From: Corynebacterium mycetoides
GTDB taxonomy: Bacteria > Actinomycetota > Actinomycetes > Mycobacteriales > Mycobacteriaceae
Length of the DNA stretch: 64,000 bases
Direction of reading: 5' to 3'
Assembly: GCF_900103625.1 (NCBI RefSeq)
Contig: NZ_LT629700.1
Span: forward strand, 310,001 to 374,000
Position 1 is the stretch's first letter; each line of letters opens with the position of its first letter. Made by a program: the position numbers and the translations under genes. Under the pieces are notes generated by a model, which made no database searches, was not told where the DNA came from, and saw only the letters and a list, made by a program, of their open reading frames with translations. Shown here piece after piece: positions 38,159 through 48,122 of this stretch.

Positions 38159-40357
38159 CTAGCGGGTGAGCGTGTAGTACTGCACGCTCATCGCGGGCAG
38201 GTGCAGGGACACCGAGTGATCGAAGTTGTCCCACTCGACGGGCTCGGTGTGCACAGTGCGCGGCAGCTCGTTGCCGGCGCCGCCGTAGACGGCGTCGTCG
38301 GTGTTGATGAGCAGCTGCCAGTTGCCCGCCTCCGGCAGGCCCAGGCGGTAATCCTGGTGCGAGGCCCCGGAGAGGTTGACCACGGCGAGCAGGGGCTGGC
38401 CGTCCACGCCCCAGCGCACGTACGCGAGCACGTTGTGCTCGTGGTCGTCGCCCTTGACCCATTGGAACCCCATCGGGGTGTTGTCCTGGCTAAACAGCGC
38501 CGGCGTGTCCCGGTAGACGAAGTTCAAGTCGCGCACCAGGCGCTGCACGCCAAGGTGATACTCGTGGGCCCAGCCGCCGCCGATGTTGTCCCAGTTGATG
38601 GAGTGCGCCTCGTCCCACTCGGTCGTTTGGCCCCACTCGCAACCCATGAACATCAGCTGCTTGCCCGGGTGGGAGAACATGTAGCCGAACAGGGAGCGCA
38701 GGCCCGCGGCTTTGTTCCAATCGTCGCCGGGCATGCGCTGCCACAGCGAGCCCTTGCCGTGGACCACCTCGTCGTGGGAGAAGGGCAGCACGTAGCGCTC
38801 GGAGAAGGCGTACACCAGCGAGAACGTGATCTCGTTGTGGTGGTAGTACCGGTGGACGGGATCGAGTGAGAAGTACTCCAGGGTGTCGTTCATCCAGCCC
38901 ATGTTCCACTTCAGGGAGAAGCCGAGGCCGTCGGCGGCGGTCTGCGCCGTCACGCCGGGCCAGGCGGTCGACTCCTCGGCGATGGTGACCACGCCCGGGT
39001 GTGTGCGGTGCACGGTGGCGTTGGTCTCCTGCAGGAATTTCACGGCGTCCCAGTTCTCGCGGCCGCCCTGGCTGTTGGGCAGCCACTCGCCCGGGTTACG
39101 GGAGTAGTCGAGGTAGAGCATGGATGCCACCGCGTCGACGCGCAGCCCGTCGAGGTGGAACTCCTCGCACCAGTACAGCGCGTTGGCCACGAGGAAGTTG
39201 CGCACTTCGTTGCGGCCGAAGTCGAACACGTAGGTGCCCCAGTCCTTCTGCTCGCCACGGCGCCAGTCGGGGTGCTCGTAGAGCGCGGTGCCGTCGAAGC
39301 GCCCCAGCGCCCAGTCGTCCTTGGGGAAGTGCGCCGGGACCCAGTCGACGATCACGCCGATGTCGTGCGCGTGCAGCTCGTCCACCAGCGCGCGGAAGTC
39401 GTCCGGGGTGCCCCAGCGGGCCGTCGGCGCGTAGTAGCCGGTGACCTGGTAGCCCCACGAGCCGCCGAAGGGGTGCTCGGCGACGGGGAGGAACTCGACG
39501 TGGGTGAATCCGTTGTCCACAAGGTAGGGGACGAGCTCATCTTTTAAGGTGGCGTAGTTGGAGCCCTGCTTCCAGGAGCCGATGTGGCACTCGTAGACGC
39601 TCATCGGAGCGTTCGTGGGGTCGATGCCCACCCGGCGCTGCATCCAGTCGGAATCGTTCCACTCGTACGAGCTGTCGGCGGCGACGACGGAAACGGTCTC
39701 CGGCGGCGCGAGCGTCTGGCGGGCCATCGGGTCGGCCTTGTCCAGGCGGACCCCGTCCGCTGTCTGGATGGCGAACTTGTAGTGGGCGCCGGCCTCGATG
39801 CCCGGGATGAAGACCTCCCACACGCCCGTGGCACCGAGGGTGCGCATCGGGTACTGGTTCGGGTTCCAGCTGCAGAAGTCCCCGACCACGGCTACACCCT
39901 GGGCGTTCGGCGCCCACACGGCAAACGATGTGCCGGTGACCTCGCCGAGGGTGGTCTGGTAGGTGTGCAGGTTGGCCCCCAGCACCTCCCAGAGGCGCTC
40001 GTGGCGGCCCTCGCTGATCAGGTGCAGGTCGAGCGAGCCCAGGGTGGGCAGGAAGTGGTATCCGTCGGCCACGATGACGCTCTTGCCGAAGGGGTAGTGG
40101 ATGCGCAGGCGGTAGTCGGGCGCGCGTTCGTCGTCCAGGCCGATGACCCAGATGTCGTCGCCGATCGGCTCCATGTCCAGGTGCTCGTTGTGGATCAACA
40201 GCTCCACCTTGGTCGCCCCGAGCTGGCGGGTGCGCACGACGGAGCCCCCCGGAACCGAGTGCCAGCCGTAGAAGTCGTGCGGCGCGTGGTGCTTGCACTC
40301 GATCAGGCGTGCGCGGTCGTGGTCGGGGATGAGGAGCTGGGAGGTATTGCTCGTCAT
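38159..40357 (-). CDS. glgB: 1,4-alpha-glucan branching enzyme
   Basis: 732 residues, GH13. N-terminal domain (HDFYGWHSVPGGSVVRTRQLG), CBM48 (GTSFAVWAPNAQGVAVVGDF), then the barrel with the catalytic Asp in GLRVDAVASMLYLDYSR and catalytic Glu in VTIAEESTAWPG. Adds alpha-1,6 branches to glucan. Encoded just downstream of glgE on the same strand, the GlgE pathway arrangement of actinobacteria. Confidence 0.96.
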   Translation of the reverse strand: MTSNTSQLLIPDHDRARLIECKHHAPHDFYGWHSVPGGSVVRTRQLGATKVELLIHNEHLDMEPIGDDIWVIGLDDERAPDYRLRIHYPFGKSVIVADGYHFLPTLGSLDLHLISEGRHERLWEVLGANLHTYQTTLGEVTGTSFAVWAPNAQGVAVVGDFCSWNPNQYPMRTLGATGVWEVFIPGIEAGAHYKFAIQTADGVRLDKADPMARQTLAPPETVSVVAADSSYEWNDSDWMQRRVGIDPTNAPMSVYECHIGSWKQGSNYATLKDELVPYLVDNGFTHVEFLPVAEHPFGGSWGYQVTGYYAPTARWGTPDDFRALVDELHAHDIGVIVDWVPAHFPKDDWALGRFDGTALYEHPDWRRGEQKDWGTYVFDFGRNEVRNFLVANALYWCEEFHLDGLRVDAVASMLYLDYSRNPGEWLPNSQGGRENWDAVKFLQETNATVHRTHPGVVTIAEESTAWPGVTAQTAADGLGFSLKWNMGWMNDTLEYFSLDPVHRYYHHNEITFSLVYAFSERYVLPFSHDEVVHGKGSLWQRMPGDDWNKAAGLRSLFGYMFSHPGKQLMFMGCEWGQTTEWDEAHSINWDNIGGGWAHEYHLGVQRLVRDLNFVYRDTPALFSQDNTPMGFQWVKGDDHEHNVLAYVRWGVDGQPLLAVVNLSGASHQDYRLGLPEAGNWQLLINTDDAVYGGAGNELPRTVHTEPVEWDNFDHSVSLHLPAMSVQYYTLTR

Positions 40358-40445
40358 GGGAGGAGTCCTTCGTGCTGGTTCGGTGGGGCTAGTAGTGCGT
40401 GCTTTACGACGCTACCGAATTTCCATTTGACGCGGGTACGACAGA

Positions 40446-42470
40446 TTACGGCCGGTAGTCGTGATCCGGGATGACGCGGAACGCGAGCTGCTCGCGCCGC
40501 TCGGGCGCGACGTTCGGGAGGCGGAAGACGTGGGCGACATTGGCTTCCGGGATGAGGCGCACGAAGTTGTCCGTGCTCCACGTGTAGGTCGCACCGGTAA
40601 TTAAGTCGTGGACGTCGAAGCTCTCTCCGGGGTTGAGCCCGATTGCCTCCGCATCGATGTGCACCATGGCCTCCTGGGTGGCGGACGGGTCGAGGTTGAC
40701 CACCACCAACACGGCGTTTCCGGTGACGGCATCGACCTTGGAGTAGGCCATGATCTGGTCGTTGTAGACCTCGTGGAAGTGCACCTGCCGCAGCTGCTGC
40801 AGCGCAGGGTTGTCCCGACGCAGCTCGTTGAGCAGGGTGATGTAGGGCTCGAGGGACTCGCCGCGCGCGAGTGCGGACTCGAAGTCGCGGGGGCGCAGCT
40901 CGTACTTCTCGGAGTTCAGGTACTCCTCGGATCCGGGGGCGACCGGCTCGTGCTCGTAGAGCTCGAAGCCGGAGTAGACGCCCCACAGCGGGCTGAGCGT
41001 GGCCGCGAGCGTGGCGCGGATCGCGAACGCAGCCTTGCCGCCCGTCTGCAGGGACGCGTGGAGGATGTCGGGGGTGTTGACGAAGAGGTTGGGGCGGGAG
41101 ACGTCCGCGACGTCGACAAGCATCGTGGTGAAGTCCTCGAGCTCGGCCTTGGAGGTCTTCCACGTGAAGTGGGTGTAGGACTGCGAGAACCCGATCTTGG
41201 ACAGCCCGAACATGCGCGGCGGGCGCGTGAACGCCTCGGCGAGGAAGATGACCTCGGGGTGCGTCTCGTGGACCTCGGAGATGAGCCACTGCCAGAAGTT
41301 GACGGGCTTGGTGTGCGGGTTGTCCACGCGGAAGGTGGTCACGCCGAGCTCGACCCAGTACATGATCACGCGGTAGATCTCCGCGTAGAGCACGTCCGGG
41401 TCGTTGTCGAAGTTGATCGGGTAGATGTCCTGGTATTTCTTCGGGGGGTTCTCGGCGTAGGCGATGGTGCCGTCGGCAAGCACCGTGAAAAACTCGGGGT
41501 GCTGCGTGGCCCACGGGTGGTCGGGGGCCGCCTGGAGGGCGAAGTCGAGGGCGACTTCCAGGCCCAGCTCGCGGGCGTGCTGCATCATCGCCAGGAACTC
41601 CGCCTCGCCGCCGAGCTCGGGGTGGAAGGCGTCGTGGCCGCCCGCGGCGGAACCCACCGCCCACGGCGAGCCCACGTCGCCTTCTACGGGGGTCAGCGAG
41701 TTGTTGCGGCCCTTCCGGTTGACCTCGCCGATGGGGTGGACCGGCGGGAAGTAGACGGTGTCGAAGCCCATCGCGGCCACGCGGTCGAGCGCGACGGAGG
41801 TGGTCTGCCAGGTGCCGTGGACGGGGCGGCCAGCACTATCGACGCCGCCGGTGGAGCGGGGGAACAGCTCGTACCACGAGTTCACAAGGGCCTCCCTGCG
41901 CTCGACGAGCACGTCGCACACCGGACCGTGCGTGACCAGCTCGCGCAGCGGGTACTCGGCCAGGATCTCGAGCACCTCCTCGCTCAAGCCCGCCTCGATG
42001 CGCTCGCGCAGCGGCGCGGAGGTGTCCGCCAGCAGTGCGGCGACCTCCTCGAGCACCTCGCGGTCGCCCGCGGGGGTCTGGGCCGCGGCGCGCGCGAACA
42101 GGTCGATGCCGTGGGCTACGTCGTTGGCCAGCTCGGCCTCGCCCTGGCCCGCGGCCAGCTTCTTGGACACCGCGTTGCGCCACGTCGCCATGACGTCGCC
42201 CCACGCGTCCACGCGGAAGCGCCACATGCCCTCGGTGTCCGGGACGAACACGGCGTGGACGTAGTCGGGGCGGTACACCTCCTGCTGCATGTGGATGGAG
42301 TACTGCTTCGCGTCCGGCGCGGTGAGAACCAGGGTCGCCGCGACGGCGTCGTGGCCCTCGCGCCACACCAGCGCGGAGACGGGAACTACCTCGCCCACAA
42401 CGGCCTTGGAGGGTAGTGTGCGCCCGGATACCTGGGGGCGAACGTCATCAATGCCAAATCGTCTGGTCAT
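40446..42470 (-). CDS. glgE: Maltose-1-phosphate maltosyltransferase
   Basis: 674 residues, GH13_3. Motifs include FDTVYFPPVHPIGEVNRKGRNN (quoted as the VYFPPVHPIGEVNRKG core), nucleophile Asp in TTFRVDNPHTKPVNFWQW and general acid Glu in EVIFLAEAFTRPP. GlgE extends alpha-1,4 glucan using maltose-1-phosphate; GlgB then branches it. Known as a genetically validated step in mycobacteria. The 138 bases upstream (42471-42608) hold its promoter region, in which I see no confident boxes. Confidence 0.96.
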   Translation of the reverse strand: MTRRFGIDDVRPQVSGRTLPSKAVVGEVVPVSALVWREGHDAVAATLVLTAPDAKQYSIHMQQEVYRPDYVHAVFVPDTEGMWRFRVDAWGDVMATWRNAVSKKLAAGQGEAELANDVAHGIDLFARAAAQTPAGDREVLEEVAALLADTSAPLRERIEAGLSEEVLEILAEYPLRELVTHGPVCDVLVERREALVNSWYELFPRSTGGVDSAGRPVHGTWQTTSVALDRVAAMGFDTVYFPPVHPIGEVNRKGRNNSLTPVEGDVGSPWAVGSAAGGHDAFHPELGGEAEFLAMMQHARELGLEVALDFALQAAPDHPWATQHPEFFTVLADGTIAYAENPPKKYQDIYPINFDNDPDVLYAEIYRVIMYWVELGVTTFRVDNPHTKPVNFWQWLISEVHETHPEVIFLAEAFTRPPRMFGLSKIGFSQSYTHFTWKTSKAELEDFTTMLVDVADVSRPNLFVNTPDILHASLQTGGKAAFAIRATLAATLSPLWGVYSGFELYEHEPVAPGSEEYLNSEKYELRPRDFESALARGESLEPYITLLNELRRDNPALQQLRQVHFHEVYNDQIMAYSKVDAVTGNAVLVVVNLDPSATQEAMVHIDAEAIGLNPGESFDVHDLITGATYTWSTDNFVRLIPEANVAHVFRLPNVAPERREQLAFRVIPDHDYRP

Positions 42471-42608
42471 CTTTTCGCGAAATCCTTACGTTTCCCGTGG
42501 GTGCGCTCTTATTCATCCAAAACCAACAGTAGCCACTGCGGGCCAGACGCGCCGGGCGTTACGGCGACACGGAACGCCTGCCGCCCATCGGCGGGTGTTT
42601 AGGCCACA

Positions 42609-43472
42609 ATGGGAGGCGTGACTGAACGCGTGCTACCCCCCGAGACCGACGACGTATCCGACCCCGACCTGCTCATCGACTTCCGTGGCGTGGAATTTAT
42701 CCGGGACGGCGCGACGCTGGTAGGCCCCGTGGACTGGCAGGTCGAGCTGGACGAGCGCTGGGTGGTCATCGGGCCCAACGGCGCGGGCAAGACCACCTTG
42801 ATCCGCATGGCCTCGGCGCAGGAGTTCCCGTCGGCGGGTGTGGCCTTCGTGCTGGGGGAGCGCCTCGGCCGCACCGACATGCGGGATCTACGCGCGCAGA
42901 TCGGCGTGACGTCCTCGGCCGTCGCGCAGCGGGTGCCGGCGGGCGAGAAGGTGGGCGACCTCGTGGTCTCCGCCGGCTACGCCATCCTCGGCCGCTGGCG
43001 CGAGGATTACGACGAGATGGACTATGAGCAGGCGGTGGAGGTGCTCGAAGAGGTCGGCGCGATGCACCTGGCGGAGCGCACCTGGGGCACCCTGTCTGAC
43101 GGCGAGCGCAAGCGCGTGCTCATCGCCCGGGCGATTATGACGAACCCGGAGTTGCTCATCATGGACGAGCCGGCCGCGGGCATGGACCTCGGCGGCCGCG
43201 AGGATCTGGTGGCCTACCTCGGAGACTTGGCGATGGACCCGGACGCGCCGGCGATCGTCATGATCACCCACCACGTGGAGGAGATCCCGCCGGGGTTCAC
43301 CCACGCCATGCTTCTCGACGAGGGCAGCGTTGTCGCCCAGGGGCTCATCGACGACGTGCTCACCTCCGATAACGTCAGCCGCGCCTACCACCAGCCCATC
43401 GAGGTCATCGTCGACCAGGGGCGCTACAGCGCGCGACGCCGGCGCCGCGGGGGGACGCACCGCGCCGGGTAA
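42609..43472 (+). CDS. ABC transporter ATP-binding protein
   Basis: 287 residues, one ABC domain: Walker A IGPNGAGKTTLI, signature TLSDGERKRVLIARA (with D in place of the second Gly-side residue), Walker B LLIMDEPAAGMDLGG and H-loop VMITHHVEEIPP. No permease gene is adjacent. Close relatives (YlmA-like) also stand alone, so substrate and partner are unknown. ATG 42609 is used; GTG 42618 has GGGAGG only one base away and is less likely. Confidence 0.88.
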   Translation: MGGVTERVLPPETDDVSDPDLLIDFRGVEFIRDGATLVGPVDWQVELDERWVVIGPNGAGKTTLIRMASAQEFPSAGVAFVLGERLGRTDMRDLRAQIGVTSSAVAQRVPAGEKVGDLVVSAGYAILGRWREDYDEMDYEQAVEVLEEVGAMHLAERTWGTLSDGERKRVLIARAIMTNPELLIMDEPAAGMDLGGREDLVAYLGDLAMDPDAPAIVMITHHVEEIPPGFTHAMLLDEGSVVAQGLIDDVLTSDNVSRAYHQPIEVIVDQGRYSARRRRRGGTHRAG

Positions 43473-43499
43473 GATGCCCGTAGGAAAGAGGTGAGTGAT

Positions 43500-44318
43500 G
43501 TGACCGGGTCCGCAGGGCACAACGGAGCGCGCCTCGCCAGCACTGTGATTCTGACGCGCGACGGGTCACACGGCCTCGAGGTGTGGGTGTTCGAGCGCGT
43601 CATGACCATGCCCAATTACCCGGGCATGACCGTGTTCCCCGGCGGCGGGGTGGACAGCCGCGACTTCCCGCCTCACGCGGGCACCCCCGACCTGTGGCAC
43701 GGCCGCAGCGCCCAGTCGCTCGCCGCGCAGCTCGGCCTCGGTGCGGACACGGCGCACGCTCTCCTGTTTGCCGCGGTCCGGGAGCTGTTTGAGGAGACCG
43801 GGACGCTGCTGGCCGTCGACAAGCGAGGCCTGCTGCCCGAGGACGCGCGGCCCTATCACAGCCAGCGACTCGGCCTGGAGTCCCACGAGCTGTCGCTGAC
43901 CGACGTCCTGCACGCGAACAACCTGCGCGTCTCCGCCGACCTCATCGCGCCGTTCGCGCGCTGGGTGGGCCGCTCCGCGCGCGGCACGGCCTTTGACACC
44001 TTCACGTGGCTCGCGCAGCTGCCCGAGGGCCAGGAGCCGGACGGGGCGACCGGCGAGGCCGACGACGCCAACTGGTTCCCGCCGGGCCTGCTTCTCGACG
44101 GCTGGCGCGTCGGCCTCGTCCGCTTCGCCCCCTCAACCTGGGCCCAGCTTCTCGACGTCTCCGAGTACGCCACGTCAGCCTCCCTGTGGGAGGCCACCAG
44201 GCGCGACGGCGGCGCGGACATGTCCCCCGTGATGGACGACGCCGCCGACAACCCGCGCTACCAGGAGTTCTTCACCAAGACCCCCGAGGACCGGATCGGG
44301 AGGCCATTTGAGCTTTAG
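43500..44318 (+). CDS. Nudix hydrolase
   Basis: 272 residues from GTG 43500, chosen because AAAGAGGTGA ends five bases before it. The Nudix core AVRELFEETGTLL keeps the RE-x2-EE-x-G metal motif, while the upstream Gly-x5-Glu part is poor. PGMTVFPGGGVDSRDFP is the usual lead-in. Long C-terminal part resembles the NUDT19-type subgroup. Hydrolyses a nucleoside-diphosphate-linked compound, identity unknown. Its stop overlaps the methyltransferase start. Confidence 0.85.
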   Translation: MTGSAGHNGARLASTVILTRDGSHGLEVWVFERVMTMPNYPGMTVFPGGGVDSRDFPPHAGTPDLWHGRSAQSLAAQLGLGADTAHALLFAAVRELFEETGTLLAVDKRGLLPEDARPYHSQRLGLESHELSLTDVLHANNLRVSADLIAPFARWVGRSARGTAFDTFTWLAQLPEGQEPDGATGEADDANWFPPGLLLDGWRVGLVRFAPSTWAQLLDVSEYATSASLWEATRRDGGADMSPVMDDAADNPRYQEFFTKTPEDRIGRPFEL

Positions 44319-45468
44319 CACCGAAGATGTCCGCTACCTCGCCAGCCACGCGGAGGACATCGCGGAGGCGACCGCCCAGCTGGCGCTGACGAAGAAGTCG
44401 CTGTTCGCCGACCGCCGGGTGGTCGCGGAGCGTTTCGGCGACCACGCCCGCGCCGTGATGGAGCTCGCCGCCGCGCGGCGCGCCGGGGCCGGCAAGTTCG
44501 ACCCGCGCTGGCTCGCGGACGCCGACGCCGCGCAGCAGGCCACGCCTCTTCCCGTCGCGCGGCTGCGGGCGCGCCGCATCGCGGAGCACGGGGCCGAGCT
44601 GGTGCACGATGTCACGTGCTCCGTGGGTACGGAGGCCCCCGTGTACGAGGGCGTGCAGTGGATGGGGTCCGACCTCGACGCCTCCCGCCTGCTCATGGCC
44701 CGGCACAACCTGGGCGCGCAGTCGTGGCTGGTGCAGGCGGACGCGCTCACCCCTGTGAGCCACGGCGCGGTGATCGTGGCGGATCCCGCCCGCCGGGCCG
44801 GCGGGCGCAGAATCTCCGACCCGGCCAAGCTCATGCCCCCGCTGCCTGACCTCATCGAAGCCCACGCGGGCGCAGAGCTGGCGGTCAAGTGCGCGCCGGG
44901 CATCGATTACTCCGGGTGGGACGGCCTGGTCAGCGTGGTCTCGGTCGACGGCGCCGTCAAGGAGTCGTGCCTCTACACCCCGGGGTTGGCCGGAGGCCTG
45001 GCGCGCGAGGCGGCGGTGCTGCGCGCGGACGGGTTCGAGGAGAGGGTCGTGTCAACCGGCCCGGTGGACGAGGCCGACGTGCCGGTGGGTGGCGCCCAGC
45101 GCTACATCATCGATCCTGACGGGGCCGTCGTCCGCGCCGGGCTCGTGCGCAGCTGGGCCGCGCGCCACGGGTTGTCCATGCTGGATGCCCACATCGCGTA
45201 CGTGACGGGTCCGTCCATTCCTGCCGGCTACAGCGGGTTCCCTTTCATCGAGGCGGTCCCGCTGCGCAAGCTCAAGGCGGCGCTGGCCGCGCACGGGGCC
45301 GGCGCGGTGGAGATTCTCGTCCGCGGGGTGGACGTGGACCCCGACCAGCTGCGCGCCAAGCTCAAGCTCAAGGGGGCGCGGCCCATGGCGGCCGTCATCG
45401 CGCGGATCGGCGATAGCGCGGTGGCCCACGTGTGCGGGGCGCGCGAGTGGGCGCAGGCCCCTCAATAG
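44308..45468 (+). CDS. Class I SAM-dependent methyltransferase with THUMP-like domain
   Basis: 386 residues from TTG 44308 with GGGAGG five bases before it; overlaps the Nudix gene by 11 bases. N-terminal helices, a Rossmann core (VHDVTCSVGTEAPVYEGV, then WMGSDLDASRLLMARHNLG), and [15 protein letters not shown] in the catalytic position. The tail PFIEAVPLRKLKAALAAHG is the THUMP-like end that suggests RNA as substrate. Likely an RNA methyltransferase. Confidence 0.82.
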   Translation: MSFSTEDVRYLASHAEDIAEATAQLALTKKSLFADRRVVAERFGDHARAVMELAAARRAGAGKFDPRWLADADAAQQATPLPVARLRARRIAEHGAELVHDVTCSVGTEAPVYEGVQWMGSDLDASRLLMARHNLGAQSWLVQADALTPVSHGAVIVADPARRAGGRRISDPAKLMPPLPDLIEAHAGAELAVKCAPGIDYSGWDGLVSVVSVDGAVKESCLYTPGLAGGLAREAAVLRADGFEERVVSTGPVDEADVPVGGAQRYIIDPDGAVVRAGLVRSWAARHGLSMLDAHIAYVTGPSIPAGYSGFPFIEAVPLRKLKAALAAHGAGAVEILVRGVDVDPDQLRAKLKLKGARPMAAVIARIGDSAVAHVCGAREWAQAPQ

Positions 45469-45473
45469 AGGCT

Positions 45474-46940
45474 TTACTCCGCGGCGATGAGGGCGTGGTT
45501 GAGTTCCGCGGTGGTCTGCTTCGGGATGAGCAGCGACGCCAGCGCGGACACCGCGAGGATGACCGCGCCAGTGATGAACGCCGTGGTGTATCCGGCGGTG
45601 GAGTCCGAGCCCTGCGGGGAGCCCGAGACCATGATCACGGGCAGGATGGCGAACGAGATGCCGGCGCCGAGGTTGAACGCCGCGGAGTTCATGCCGGGAA
45701 GGAAACCCTCGTTGTCTTTGGGGGAGTTGACCACGCCCAGGTTGTTGAGCACGATGTTGCCCACGCCGGCGTAGGTCACGCCGATCAGGATGACGGCTGC
45801 GACGAGCACCCACAGGCTGCGGACGCCGGCGAAGGCGAGCACCAGCAGCAGGAGCGCGGTGGCGATGTTGGCCGTGCGGATCAGGCGCGCGTAGCCGACA
45901 CGCGGGGCGTAGCGGCCCGCGAACGGGCCGACGAGCCAGCCCACCAGCGCGTAGGGGGTCAGGAGAATCAGCGCGGCGAAGTCCGCGTTCAGGCCGAAAC
46001 CGGCCGTGGGGTTCTGTGCGAGGGAGACGGCCACGCCGTTGACGGCCGCGAATACGCCCGTCATGGTGAGCACCGTGGTCAGCAAAAGGCCCCATGTCTG
46101 GCGGCGCGCTAGGTGCTTCGGGGCGACGAGCGGCTGGGAGTGCCTCTTCTCGTAGGTCCAAAACGCGGCGAAGACCGCGAGCCCGAGGACGGCCTGGGCC
46201 ACGACCGCGAGCCAGTTCGCTGCGCCGGCCCTGCCGGCCTCGTTAACGGCGAGGGTGAGCGAGAGCACCGAGACGACGAGCAGCGCCGCGCCGCCCCAGT
46301 CCATCCTGACGTCGTCGGACGGCTTGGACTCGGGAGCCCACAGGGCAACCGCGGCGACGGCGACGCAGCCGATGATCGCGATGAGCCAGAACACGGAGCG
46401 GAACCCGAAGTTCTCGGCCATCCAGCCCGAGAGCAGCACGTCCAGGCCGGCGACACCGCCGTTAATGGCGGCGATGAGCCCCATGAGCGTGCCGAGGCGC
46501 ACCTCGTCTTTGACCTGGCTGCGCAGGATGATCAGGGTCAGCGGGATGGTGGGGCCCGCGAGGCCCTGCAGGGCGCGGGCGGCCAGCAGAACCTGGATGT
46601 TCGGGGCCAGCGCCGCGAGCACGCCGCCCAGGGACATGACTGCCAGCATCACGAGGAGCACCTTGCGGCGGCCGATGATGTCGGAGAGGCGGGGCAGGAA
46701 CAGCCCGCACATGGCGCCGCAGGTGAAAAACGCGGTCTGGGTCAGCCCGACCGCGGCCTCGTCGGTGCCCAGCTCGCGCGCCATGGTGGGCAGCACGGGA
46801 GACAGCATGGAGGCATTGAGCTAGAACGCCACCGCCGCGGTGATGAGCACCGACATCAGCAAGGTGATGCCGCCGCGCCGGGAGTCCACGGGGTCGGCGG
46901 GCTGCGCCGGGTCCGAGGCGGCCGGGAGTTGTGTTGTCAT
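45474..46940 (-). pseudogene. MFS transporter (uridine-transporter-like) with in-frame TAG in helix 1
   Basis: From ATG 46940 (AAGGAC upstream) the frame reads 39 codons, MTTQLPAASDPAQP to ITAAVAF, meets TAG at 46821-46823, and continues LNASMLSPVLPTMA through a complete 12-helix MFS protein (LSDIIGRRKVLLVML, GFLPGMNSAAFNLG). The lost residue was probably Gln or Trp. A restart at ATG 46808 would lack half of the first helix. It lies just after a nucleoside hydrolase, like the C. glutamicum uriT-uriH uridine genes, so uridine or ribonucleoside uptake is the inferred original role. Confidence 0.85.
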
Positions 46941-46982
46941 GGGTTGTCCTTGGGAGTGAAGGTGGGGTGAGGGCATAAGGAT

Positions 46983-48059
46983 TTACGCGAAGTTGGTGTT
47001 TCCGATGCACGTCAAGGCGTCGACAAGCAACTGCCAGAAGCGCTCGACGTCGACATCGACGCCGACGCGGTGCACACCTGCGCCGCTCACGGCATCGAGT
47101 CCGCGCCCGAGCTCGTAATCGTCGGCCACCCCGAGGGCGGAGGGGTCCTTACCCTCGACCGGGTCCCAGGTGCGGCGCAGGTCCACGACCGTCATGCCGC
47201 GGGTGAACTCGCCCCGCGTTTCCACCTGGATGGGGGCGGCGACGGTGCGCAGCACCGCGGGGTCGGCGACGGCCGCGACGGCGAGCGGGTCGTGCATCGG
47301 CGGGCCGGGGTAGCGGCGTTCCTTCATGTACGAGCCGCCGAAGAACTCCACCAGCTCCGCGATGAAGCGGGCCACATCCGTGCCCACGCCGCTGAGCTGG
47401 GCCATGCGCTCGGGCGTGGCCAGAACCTTGTGGGTGACGTCGAGGCCGACCATGGTCACGTCCCATCCGGCGCCGAAGACGATCTGCGCGGCCTCCGGGT
47501 CGCCGAGGATGTTGAACTCGGCCGCCGGGGTCATGTTGCCGGTATTGTGGCCACCACCCATGAGCGTGACGCCCGCGACGCGCCCGACGAGCTCGGGATA
47601 GGTGCGGGCGAACAGGGCGATGTTGGTCAAGGTGCCGGTGGGCACCAGCGTCACGGTGCCGGCCGGGTGCTGCCGGATGAGGTCGGCGATGAGCTCGATG
47701 GCGTGGCGCCCGTCGAGCTCGGCCCCGGGCGCGGGAAGCTGCGGGCCGTCGAGGCCGGAGTCGCCGTGGATCTCGTCGGGGATGAGCTGCGGCCCCACGA
47801 GCGGACGGTCGGCGCCGCGGGCGAACGGGACCCTCTCGATCGCCCCGACCCGGGCGAGCGCGAGGGCGTTGGTGGTGACCTTGTCCACGGTCTGGTTCCC
47901 GGCGACGGTGGTGACCCCGATCAGCTCGATCGACGGCGTGCCCCATGCGAGGAGCATGGCGATGGCGTCGTCGTGGCCGGGGTCGCAGTCGAGGATGATC
48001 TTGCGCGGTGTCTCTGCTGGCATTGTAGGCACTGTAGGCACTGTAGGCACTGTTGGCAC
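46983..48059 (-). CDS. Ribonucleoside hydrolase (uridine hydrolase, UriH-like)
   Basis: 358 residues from GTG 48059 (GGAG five bases before it); ATG 48023 is the alternative. Calcium site KIILDCDPGHDDAIAMLLAW, further VPTGTLTNIALFA, GVTLMGGGHNTGNMTPAAEFN and HDPLAVAAV, all diagnostic for inosine-uridine nucleoside hydrolases. Splits ribonucleosides to base and ribose. The N-terminus is VPTVPTVPTVPT, encoded by a 9-bp tandem repeat. First gene of a probable operon with the MFS transporter, which is broken. Confidence 0.9.
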   Translation of the reverse strand: MPTVPTVPTVPTMPAETPRKIILDCDPGHDDAIAMLLAWGTPSIELIGVTTVAGNQTVDKVTTNALALARVGAIERVPFARGADRPLVGPQLIPDEIHGDSGLDGPQLPAPGAELDGRHAIELIADLIRQHPAGTVTLVPTGTLTNIALFARTYPELVGRVAGVTLMGGGHNTGNMTPAAEFNILGDPEAAQIVFGAGWDVTMVGLDVTHKVLATPERMAQLSGVGTDVARFIAELVEFFGGSYMKERRYPGPPMHDPLAVAAVADPAVLRTVAAPIQVETRGEFTRGMTVVDLRRTWDPVEGKDPSALGVADDYELGRGLDAVSGAGVHRVGVDVDVERFWQLLVDALTCIGNTNFA

Positions 48060-48060
48060 T
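48022..48060 (-). repeat. 9-bp tandem repeat at the nucleoside hydrolase start
   Basis: The unit GTGCCTACA (minus strand) occurs about four times with one variant copy, between the GTG start and the alternative ATG. Each unit adds Val-Pro-Thr and a further in-frame GTG, so copy number alters only N-terminal length and start choice. Confidence 0.8.
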
Positions 48061-48122
48061 GTGTCTCCCTAGCGTTCGGTGTGTACCTAGGAGTCTAGGC
48101 GCAGCGGTCTAGGCTGAGACCC

